From a virus: a DNA stretch of 22,500 nt. The notes beneath the pieces are model-generated. The model did no database searches, had not been told where the DNA came from, and saw only the letters and a list, made by a program, of their open reading frames with translations. Location of the stretch: positions 1 through 22,500 of the IMG/VR virus record IMGVR_UViG_3300030406_000755; one strand, given 5' to 3'. Shown here piece by piece: positions 6,086 through 12,747 of this stretch (position 1 is the stretch's first letter; each line of letters begins with the position of its first letter). The position numbers and the translations under genes are program-made.

Positions 6086-8521
6086 ATGAGTATACTTCCT
6101 GCATCAGGCATGGGTGACGAAAGCACTGGCTTTTATTCAGAAACTATAGACCAATCTGTACGTTTTAATGGCAGTTCAAGTCAATTAAACATAACACCTA
6201 GTAGCACTGGTAATAGAAGAACTTTCACAACAAGTCTTTGGATAAAAAGATCAGGTCTTGGCTCGACTATGGAGTTATTAACTGGTGGGAGTAATGTTGG
6301 AGGGCAACCTTCTACACAATTTAGAATAAATAGTAGTGACGAATTAAGTTTATATGACACACCATCAGCAGGAACATCAGCACAAATTTTAGTTGAAAGT
6401 AATGCTGTTTTGAGAGACACAGCTAATTGGTATCATGTAATGGTGTCAGTTGACACAACGCAATCAACTGCTTCAGATAGAGTAAAACTTTACATTAATG
6501 GAAGTGAAGTAACTTATTCAGCAACAACATACCCATCACAAAATTATGATACAAATAGAAATAGGAGTGGACAAGTTCATAGAATAGGAAGATTCCCAAA
6601 TGTAGCTGTAAACTTTTTTGATGGGTACATGGCAGAATTTAATCACATTGACGGAACTGCATTAGACCCAACTAGCTTTGGCCAAACAAAAAATGGTGTG
6701 TGGATTCCTAAAGCATTATCTGGTCTTACTTATGGAACAAACGGATTTAGATTAACTTTTGCAGATAGTAGTTCTTTAGGTGATGACACAAGTGGTAATG
6801 GAAATGATTTTACATCTAGTGGATTATCTGCCTCAGGTCCTGTATCAGATAGTCCGACAAATAATTTTTCAACATTGAACAGTATAGGAAATGATAATCA
6901 AGCTACATTTTCAGAGGGAAATTTAAAAATAAGTTTTCCTCAAGATATAAATGCTCAACCTAGATGTGAGGGAACTTTTGCAGTTTCAAGTGGTAAATGG
7001 TATTGGGAAGTAAATGTAATTTCTATTACTACAGCTAATACACCTATGATTGGTATAAAAGATTTAAGTGTTTCTAATCATGAAAATCATATTTTTAGTG
7101 GTTCGTCAGTTTATGCTTATTATGCAAATTCTGGTAATAAATACAATTCTGGTAATTTAGGTTCTTATGGTGCTACATATACAGCAGGAGATATTATAGG
7201 TGTTGCATTAGATTTAGATGCAGGAACTTTAACATTTTATAAAAATAATTCTTCACAAGGAGCTGCTTTTTCAAGTTTATCTGGAGAATATACATTACAT
7301 CTTGGTACTGGATATTATGCTTGGGTTGGTGTTGTAAATTTTGGTCAAGATGGAACTTTTGCAGGAAATGAAACAGCACAAGGCAATACTGATGATAATG
7401 GCATAGGCGATTTTTATTATAGTCCACCAAGTGGTCATTTAGCACTATGCTCATCTAACCTACCAGATACTACAATAAGTCCAAATAAAGGCACACAAGC
7501 TGATGACCATTTTAATACAGTTCTTTATACTGGTAATGCTACAGATACAAATATTACTGGAGTTGGTTTTCAGCCAGATTGGATATGGGTAAAGAATAGA
7601 AGCAATACTTATCATCATGCTTTAGTTGATAGTTCAAGAGGTGCAACTAAAATTTTAAAAGCTTCAGACTCTGCAGTAGAGGGTACATTTACTGAACAAA
7701 TAACTGGATTTCTAGCTGATGGATTTAGTGTTGGCGATAATAGTGATAGTGGTAATTATGTTAACATTAATACTCATACCTATGTAGCTTGGAATTGGAA
7801 AGCTAATGGAGGAACAACTAGCAGTAATTCAGATGGAAGCATAACATCAACAGTACAAGCAAATACAACAGCTGGATTTAGTATTGTAACGTATACTGGA
7901 AATGATACAGCTGGTGCTACCATAGGTCATGGATTGGGTGTAAAACCTGCTTGGATTTTAGTAAAAAGAAGAACTGGTTCTGCTCAAGATTGGATAGTAT
8001 ATCATCATAAAAATACTTCAGCCCCTGCAACTGATTATTTGATGTTAAATAGAAGTGATTATGGTACTCTTGACTCAAATGTAATGTGGAATGATACAGA
8101 ACCAACCACATCAGTCATAACATTAGGTGACCATAATTCAACCAATGAAGCTTCTCAATCTTTATTAGCTTATGTGTTTGCTGAAGTTGAGGGCTACTCT
8201 AAGTTTGGCTCTTATAGAGGCAATTCATCATCCGATGGCACATTTGTCTTTACTGGGTTCAGACCTGCTTGGCTTATGGTTAGAAAAACAAGTGGTGGTG
8301 ATAATTGGGTAATTCATGATAGTGTAAGAGACCCAGACAATGTAGTTCAAAAAAATTTATTGGCAGAATCTACAAATGCTGAAGCTTCAGATAATTCAGT
8401 TGATTTTCTTTCAAATGGTTTTAAGTGGAGAGTAAATAGTGGAGCGAGAAACACAAGTGGTCAAACATACGTCTATATGGCTTTTGCAGAACAGCCATTT
8501 AAATTCAGTAATGCAAGATAG
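6086..8521 (+). CDS. Large LamG + SPRY + triple-repeat tail adhesin
   Basis: This 811-residue protein is the likely receptor-binding or tail-spike-like component. Residues about 20-190 read as a LamG/concanavalin-like domain (RFNGSSSQLNI, TFTTSLWIKRS, WYHVMVSVD, VKLYINGSEV, FFDGYMAEFNHIDG). Residues about 275-420 read as a SPRY-like domain (SSGKWYWEVNV, MIGIKD, YTAGDIIGVALDLDAGTLTFYKN). Three tandem repeats follow, marked by F.PDWIWVKNR at 495, VKPAWILVKRR at 619 and FRPAWLMVRKT at 726, each closing with a Y..W/F motif; I recall these from DUF7483-like fibre repeats. The ATG is preceded by GGAG at a loose 12 nt. It ends in TAG, and the next gene lies in the same frame. Confidence 0.75.
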   Translation: MSILPASGMGDESTGFYSETIDQSVRFNGSSSQLNITPSSTGNRRTFTTSLWIKRSGLGSTMELLTGGSNVGGQPSTQFRINSSDELSLYDTPSAGTSAQILVESNAVLRDTANWYHVMVSVDTTQSTASDRVKLYINGSEVTYSATTYPSQNYDTNRNRSGQVHRIGRFPNVAVNFFDGYMAEFNHIDGTALDPTSFGQTKNGVWIPKALSGLTYGTNGFRLTFADSSSLGDDTSGNGNDFTSSGLSASGPVSDSPTNNFSTLNSIGNDNQATFSEGNLKISFPQDINAQPRCEGTFAVSSGKWYWEVNVISITTANTPMIGIKDLSVSNHENHIFSGSSVYAYYANSGNKYNSGNLGSYGATYTAGDIIGVALDLDAGTLTFYKNNSSQGAAFSSLSGEYTLHLGTGYYAWVGVVNFGQDGTFAGNETAQGNTDDNGIGDFYYSPPSGHLALCSSNLPDTTISPNKGTQADDHFNTVLYTGNATDTNITGVGFQPDWIWVKNRSNTYHHALVDSSRGATKILKASDSAVEGTFTEQITGFLADGFSVGDNSDSGNYVNINTHTYVAWNWKANGGTTSSNSDGSITSTVQANTTAGFSIVTYTGNDTAGATIGHGLGVKPAWILVKRRTGSAQDWIVYHHKNTSAPATDYLMLNRSDYGTLDSNVMWNDTEPTTSVITLGDHNSTNEASQSLLAYVFAEVEGYSKFGSYRGNSSSDGTFVFTGFRPAWLMVRKTSGGDNWVIHDSVRDPDNVVQKNLLAESTNAEASDNSVDFLSNGFKWRVNSGARNTSGQTYVYMAFAEQPFKFSNAR

Positions 8522-8524
8522 GAG
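8520..8524 (+). promoter_or_regulatory. Ribosome-binding site AGGAG overlapping the preceding stop
   Basis: AGGAG begins inside the TAG stop of the adhesin and lies 6 nt before the ATG at 8531. This supports true re-initiation rather than only readthrough. Confidence 0.75.
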
Positions 8525-8530
8525 ACAATT

Positions 8531-9103
8531 ATGCCTTGGAAACATAACGGGAAAATAATAAAAGAAGGAAAAGCATGGGTCGCTGATGATGGCACTCAAC
8601 ATCCTGCGGTTTGGATGAGGTGGTCAGACTCTGAAAAGAAAGCAAATGGATTAATATGGGAAAACCCACCTGCATCTGCGGAACCAGTTGACAGTAGATT
8701 TTACTGGGGAAGAAATACTGATGGAAGTTTAATAGAAAGAAAACTTGAAGATGAAGACGCAAAAGATGAAGATGGCAAGCAGTTGTATAAAGAAGATGGC
8801 AAAACAAAACTTATTAATGAAGGTCTTAAAACAATCTGGATAAGGCAAACTAAAGAAACTGCTAATGGTATGTTATCCCCTACAGATTGGTTAGTTACTC
8901 GTAAGTCTGAAAAAGGCACTGTTATACCAGATGCTACTACTACATTTAGAGATAGTGTTAGAACTAAATGTGCAGAAATAGAAACTAATATTAATGCTTG
9001 TAAAAAGTTAGCTGATTTTATTAAGTTGTTTGATGCACCAAAGGATAAAGATGGTATGCCTACTGGAAATGCACCAATTTATGATTTTCCAAGTGAGGAG
9101 TAA
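8531..9103 (+). CDS. Putative tail-fibre assembly protein
   Basis: This 190-residue acidic protein begins MPWKHNGKIIKEGKAWVADDGTQHPAVWMRW. The middle is a charged DEDAKDEDGKQLYKEDGKTK segment that looks like a spacer. The C-terminal half (MLSPTDWLVTRKSEKGTVIPDATTTFRDSVRTKCAEIETNINACKKLADFIKLFD) matches the pattern of Tfa/gp38-like chaperones, which usually have a 'PTDW..TRK.E.G...P......R..VR' stretch. The position directly after an adhesin is where fibre-assembly proteins normally sit. The AGGAG site is ideal. The stop TAA is 2 nt before the GTG start of the next gene. I recall the same gene in uncultured marine phages. Confidence 0.6.
   Translation: MPWKHNGKIIKEGKAWVADDGTQHPAVWMRWSDSEKKANGLIWENPPASAEPVDSRFYWGRNTDGSLIERKLEDEDAKDEDGKQLYKEDGKTKLINEGLKTIWIRQTKETANGMLSPTDWLVTRKSEKGTVIPDATTTFRDSVRTKCAEIETNINACKKLADFIKLFDAPKDKDGMPTGNAPIYDFPSEE
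9095..9100 (+). promoter_or_regulatory. Ribosome-binding site GAGGAG for the GTG start at 9106
   Basis: GAGGAG lies 5 nt before GTG. It sets the unusual GTG start of the nozzle gene. Confidence 0.75.
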
Positions 9104-9105
9104 TC

Positions 9106-9681
9106 GTGCCAATAACGTCTTTAAAGTTCAGACCAGGAATAAATAAAGAGACAACATCTTACTCAAACAAAGGTGGTTGGAACGATTGTGATTTAGTTAG
9201 ATTCCGTTTTGGTTATCCAGAAAAATTAGGTGGTTGGGAAAAATATTCTATTGTTACCTTCTTAGGTTCTTCAAGATCTTTACACTCTTGGGCAAACTTA
9301 GAGGGCAATAAATATTTAGGTATAGGCACTGAGTTAAAATTTTATATTGAGGAATCTCAAGGTTATAATGACATAACACCATTAAGACGTAAGGTTGTAG
9401 ATGGCGTTACAATATTTGATTTAGGTTCTGGTGTTGTTTCATCAAAAGTTACTGGAAGTGCTGGAACTGGTGCAGTTGGAACTGTAATTGCTCTTGGGTC
9501 ACAAGATGTTCCAGTATTGGCGAGAAATCCAAATTCTGGAGTGCTTTCAATAGCAACTGGACAAGTTGGAACAGTGACCATAGATACTCCACCTACTACA
9601 GCTAATCTATTTGGCACTGGAGCAGTGGGAACTGCAACTGTTTCTATTACAAACGAGTCAACTGTTTCAGTAGGTGATTAG
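9106..9681 (+). CDS. Tail nozzle/stabilisation protein, N-terminal part (ends at in-frame TAG)
   Basis: This 191-residue ORF uses a GTG start with GAGGAG. It begins PITSLKFRPGINKETTSYSNKGGWNDCDLVRFRFGYPEKLGGWEKY, the N-terminus of a large family of short-tailed phage nozzle or DNA-stabilisation proteins (P22 gp10/T7 gp12 type). It keeps YNDITPLRR, then runs into a Val/Gly/Thr-rich region with GTGAVGT repeats (residues about 110-191). The ORF stops at TAG 9679-9681. The next ORF, at 9685, lies in the same frame only one codon later (AGT) and carries the rest of the family. The single stop therefore splits what is normally one gene of about 700 residues. This could be a nonsense mutation, readthrough, or real two-part synthesis. 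Confidence 0.7.
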   Translation: MPITSLKFRPGINKETTSYSNKGGWNDCDLVRFRFGYPEKLGGWEKYSIVTFLGSSRSLHSWANLEGNKYLGIGTELKFYIEESQGYNDITPLRRKVVDGVTIFDLGSGVVSSKVTGSAGTGAVGTVIALGSQDVPVLARNPNSGVLSIATGQVGTVTIDTPPTTANLFGTGAVGTATVSITNESTVSVGD

Positions 9682-9684
9682 AGT

Positions 9685-11226
9685 ATGGCAATAACATTTA
9701 CATCTGCAACTGATAGCACTAGCGTCACTGTAAATGATACTTCTCATGGTGCAATAGCAGGAGACTTTGTAACATTTACTAACGCAAATACAGGTAATTC
9801 ATCTTTAAATACACAACTTAATAATGAGTTTTCTATCACATCAATTACTGATGCAAATAGCTATGTTATAACTTTAAGTTCTAATGCAGCAGCAGCTTTG
9901 TCTAGTAGTGGATCAGCAGATGCAGAATATCAAATTAACATTGGTATTAACACTGTAGTGCCAGGTGATGGATGGGGTGCTGGAACTTGGGGTGCAGATG
10001 GTTGGGGTTCTGCTTCTACGGAAACGGCTGGTGGTGGATCATTAAGATTATGGTCACAAGATAATTTTGGTGAAGATTTAATTTTAAATCAAAAAGATGG
10101 TTTTCTTTTTTATTGGGACAAAACATTAGGTGTTTCAACTAGAGCAAAAAATTTTATAGAGCTATCGGATGCTGCACCTACAAAATCAAGAAAAGTCATT
10201 GTGTCTGAAAGAGATCGTCACGTTATTTGTTTTGGTGCTAATCCTATAACTTCTGCAATACAAGATAGGTTGCTAGTTAGGTTTAGTTCACAAGAAAATC
10301 CTTTCCTTTGGACACCATCTGCGACAAATACTGCGGGTGATCTTAGAATAGGAACTGGATCTGAAATAGTTACTGCCGTAAAAACAAGAAGAGAAATAAT
10401 TATTCTTACAGATACATCAGTTCATAGTATGCAGTTTATTGGTCCTCCTTTTACTTTTGGTATTAATCAGCTTGCAAGTAATATAACAGTTAGAGGTTTT
10501 AATACCGCAGTAGCAGTTGGTGATGCAGTATTCTGGATGGGATATGATAGATTTTATATTTATGATGGTCGTGTGCAAGTTTTACCTTGTTCTGTAAGAG
10601 ACCATGTTTTTCAAGATTTTAATGAAACGCAGTCCGATAAAGTTTATGCGGGTGTAAATTCAGCTTTTGGTGAGGTATTTTGGTTTTACCCATCAGAAAC
10701 TAACTCTGGTGCTAATGGCGGGACTGATGAAAACGACAAATATGTTGTTTACAACTACGATCAAAAAATATGGTATGTGGGATCGTTAGCAAGAACATCT
10801 TGGGTCGATCGAGGCGTGTATCAATATCCAATGGCTACAGACTCTAATCTTGTATACAATCACGAAAAAGGTAATGACAATGATGGGACGGCCTTTACAT
10901 CCTTTATTGAGTCAAGTCCAATAGACGTACAAGACGGAGATCAGTTTGTCTTTTTAAGACGTATGATACCAGATGTTAGTTTTGAAAAAAGTGACACTGG
11001 TTTAAGCAACGACAATAAGCAAGCAGTATTTTCTTTAAAAGCACAAAGAAGTCCTGGTGAAGGCTTTGTAAAAACATCAACAAATACAGTAACTTCTGAT
11101 ACAGAGTTAAATCATTTAAGATTGCGTGGAAGATCTTTTGGGCTTAGAGTTGAAAGCACAACACAAGGCGTGAACTGGAGACTTGGAACACCAAGAGTAG
11201 ATTTAAGAGCGGATGGAGATAGATGA
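9685..11226 (+). CDS. Tail nozzle/stabilisation protein, C-terminal part
   Basis: This 513-residue ORF continues the split family. It starts MAITFTSATDSTSVTVNDTSHGAIAGDFVTF, a beta domain I recall as internal in related proteins. It goes on through GWGAGTWGADGWG, SLRLWSQDNFGEDLILN, KVIVSERDRHVICFG, DRLLVRFSSQENPFLW, TPSATNTAGDLRIGTGSEIV, MQFIGPPFTFGINQLASNITV, VFWMGYDRFYIYDGRVQVLP and WRLGTPRVDLRADGDR. The repeated W/Y/F strands fit a beta-propeller-like tail nozzle. AGGTGA sits about 8 nt before the ATG, a weak but usable site. The ATGA overlap at the end couples it to the next gene. The role is tail tube or nozzle sealing and DNA retention, by family. Confidence 0.75.
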   Translation: MAITFTSATDSTSVTVNDTSHGAIAGDFVTFTNANTGNSSLNTQLNNEFSITSITDANSYVITLSSNAAAALSSSGSADAEYQINIGINTVVPGDGWGAGTWGADGWGSASTETAGGGSLRLWSQDNFGEDLILNQKDGFLFYWDKTLGVSTRAKNFIELSDAAPTKSRKVIVSERDRHVICFGANPITSAIQDRLLVRFSSQENPFLWTPSATNTAGDLRIGTGSEIVTAVKTRREIIILTDTSVHSMQFIGPPFTFGINQLASNITVRGFNTAVAVGDAVFWMGYDRFYIYDGRVQVLPCSVRDHVFQDFNETQSDKVYAGVNSAFGEVFWFYPSETNSGANGGTDENDKYVVYNYDQKIWYVGSLARTSWVDRGVYQYPMATDSNLVYNHEKGNDNDGTAFTSFIESSPIDVQDGDQFVFLRRMIPDVSFEKSDTGLSNDNKQAVFSLKAQRSPGEGFVKTSTNTVTSDTELNHLRLRGRSFGLRVESTTQGVNWRLGTPRVDLRADGDR

Positions 11227-11450
11227 GCAGACAATTAGTACCACCAAATTTTTCATTGCCACCAGATGAATATGATGTGCAATATTTTAATGAATTAGTT
11301 AGAAGCTTAAGTCAATTAGTGACACAATTACAAAACCCTGGTGAACTTCGAGGCACTAAGATTACTTTGACGGACTTGCCAACAAGTGATACAGGTTTAG
11401 AGGTAGGTGCTTTGTTTAATGATAATGGCACAATTAAGGTAAAGACATAG
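11223..11450 (+). CDS. Small virion-region protein of unknown function
   Basis: This 75-residue protein starts on an ATGA overlap with the nozzle ORF. It begins SRQLVPPNFSLPPDEYDVQYFNELVRSLSQLVTQLQNP, probably a helix, and ends LTDLPTSDTGLEVGALFNDNGTIKV, an ending I recall on phage fibre or tail proteins. It stops at TAG 11448-11450. If the TAG were read, 11 more codons would be added before a TGA that overlaps the next ATG. No function can be named. It likely acts with the nozzle protein because it is translationally coupled to it. Confidence 0.6.
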   Translation: MSRQLVPPNFSLPPDEYDVQYFNELVRSLSQLVTQLQNPGELRGTKITLTDLPTSDTGLEVGALFNDNGTIKVKT

Positions 11451-11482
11451 ACGAGAGATATAATTTTTGATAGTATGAAACA

Positions 11483-11863
11483 ATGATGGAATCTGGAATA
11501 AGTAGCTTGATGAATTTAAATTTTATGGATCCCAACACGGACACATCATATGGTTCTATTGAAGAGCTTGAACAAGCTATTATGGCCAAGAAACAACCGC
11601 CTTCTGACACTGGTGGTATTATGGGTCTTGTTATGGGTGGACCGCCAAAGTTTGGTGGATTAATAGAGGGTCCAGGCACTGGAACCTCGGACAGTATACC
11701 AGGCATGATCTATCAAGATGGTGTGCCTGTGCAAAAAGCAGCGTTGTCTGACGAAGAATTTGTCATGACAAAGAAGGCCGTAAAGGGTGCGGGTAATGGA
11801 GACATGGACAAAGGTATAAAAGCTATGTATGATTTAATGAATAAATTTGAGAGTATGGCATAA
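11483..11863 (+). CDS. Conserved phage protein with a GPGTGTSDSIP motif
   Basis: This 126-residue protein contains FGGLIEGPGTGTSDSIPGMI, then VPVQKAALSDEEFVMTKKAVKGAGNGDMDKGIKAMYDLM, a C-terminal pattern that I recognise in many marine phage proteins, always of unknown function. The two ATGs at 11483 and 11486 are adjacent. No clear Shine-Dalgarno precedes either, so translation may depend on coupling from upstream. The N-terminus is Met-rich and may be flexible (MMESGISSLMNLNFMD). The stop overlaps the next ATG as TAATG. A minor virion component is the best guess from the context. Confidence 0.65.
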   Translation: MMESGISSLMNLNFMDPNTDTSYGSIEELEQAIMAKKQPPSDTGGIMGLVMGGPPKFGGLIEGPGTGTSDSIPGMIYQDGVPVQKAALSDEEFVMTKKAVKGAGNGDMDKGIKAMYDLMNKFESMA

Positions 11864-12747
11864 TGGCAGTACAAACAGTTGAACAAAAAACTATACTACC
11901 CGAACAACAACAAAAATTTATTGATGATTTGTTGACTGATACAAGGACTGTGGCAACACAACCTGTAGATTTTCCAGATATACAAGTAGCAGGGTTAACG
12001 CCTTTACAACAGGCTGCAATACAAAGAGGTATGGCGGGTGTTGGATCATTTCAACCATTGTTACAAGCGGGTTCTGATGTTTTAGGCATGGGCGTTAGTG
12101 CTCTTATGCCTGGTGCGTCTAATGCATTTATGAATCCTTTTGTCGATCAAGTGATAGATCAAAATTTAAGAGATGTACAAAGACAGGGTGATATCGCTCG
12201 TCAGCAAATTGCTAATCAAGCAGTCACTGCAGGTGCTTTTGGTGGATCGAGAGAAGCTATCGCTAATCAAGAATTACAAAGAAATTTAGCAGATACTTTT
12301 GCTAGACAGTCAGCGGGATTGAGAGCACAAGCTTTTGAATCAGCACAAGACAGAGCACAAAAAGCATCTGAATTATTTACAAAAGCAGGCATTGCAACTG
12401 CAGGATTAGGCGAAGCCGCTCAAGCAGCAAATCTAAGAGACGTACAACTACTATCTGGATTAGGTGGTCAAGAGCAACAACAACAACAAGCAGAGTTAGA
12501 TGCATTAAGACAAACTTCATTACAACAACAATTTGAGCCTTTCCAACGATTGTCGTTTATGTCTGACATATTTAGAGGTGTGCCATCCACCCAACAAACT
12601 TTAACTACAACAACTACACCAGACCCTAGTCGTTTCTCACAAATAGCGGGTATAGGTGGTGGTATTGCTAGTCTTCTTGGTGCCTTTGGTGGTGGAGGAG
12701 GCGGCACAGGTATTTTAAGTGGTTTAGGAAAGTTATTTAGTTCATGA
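11863..12747 (+). CDS. Ala/Gln-rich internal virion (ejection) protein
   Basis: This 294-residue protein is largely helical and rich in Ala and Gln (AFMNPFVDQVIDQNLRDVQRQGDIARQQIANQAVTAGAFGGSREAIANQELQRNLADTFARQSAGLR). The 'DIARQ...AGAFGGSRE' core is one I recall in roseophage and pelagiphage ejection-type proteins. A five-Gln run (CAA repeats at 12475-12489) lies near residue 205. The C-terminus is a Gly-rich hydrophobic tail (IAGIGGGIASLLGAFGGGGGGTGILSGLGKLF), which could insert into membranes. By position and composition it is likely injected with DNA, like P22 gp7/gp20/gp16, but no homology to those is claimed. It is linked to the next gene by ATGA. Confidence 0.6.
   Translation: MAVQTVEQKTILPEQQQKFIDDLLTDTRTVATQPVDFPDIQVAGLTPLQQAAIQRGMAGVGSFQPLLQAGSDVLGMGVSALMPGASNAFMNPFVDQVIDQNLRDVQRQGDIARQQIANQAVTAGAFGGSREAIANQELQRNLADTFARQSAGLRAQAFESAQDRAQKASELFTKAGIATAGLGEAAQAANLRDVQLLSGLGGQEQQQQQAELDALRQTSLQQQFEPFQRLSFMSDIFRGVPSTQQTLTTTTTPDPSRFSQIAGIGGGIASLLGAFGGGGGGTGILSGLGKLFSS
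12475..12489 (+). repeat. (CAA)5 triplet run
   Basis: Five CAA codons encode a Gln tract in the Ala/Gln-rich virion protein. It keeps the frame if it slips by whole units. Confidence 0.7.

Noticed and set aside
11459-11464. TATAAT match in the 32-nt gap before 11483
   Set aside because: No -35 match lies at 16-18 nt upstream and such matches are expected by chance in AT-rich DNA.
12475-12489. CAA run as a phase-variation switch
   Set aside because: Unit changes keep the reading frame, so it cannot switch the gene on and off.
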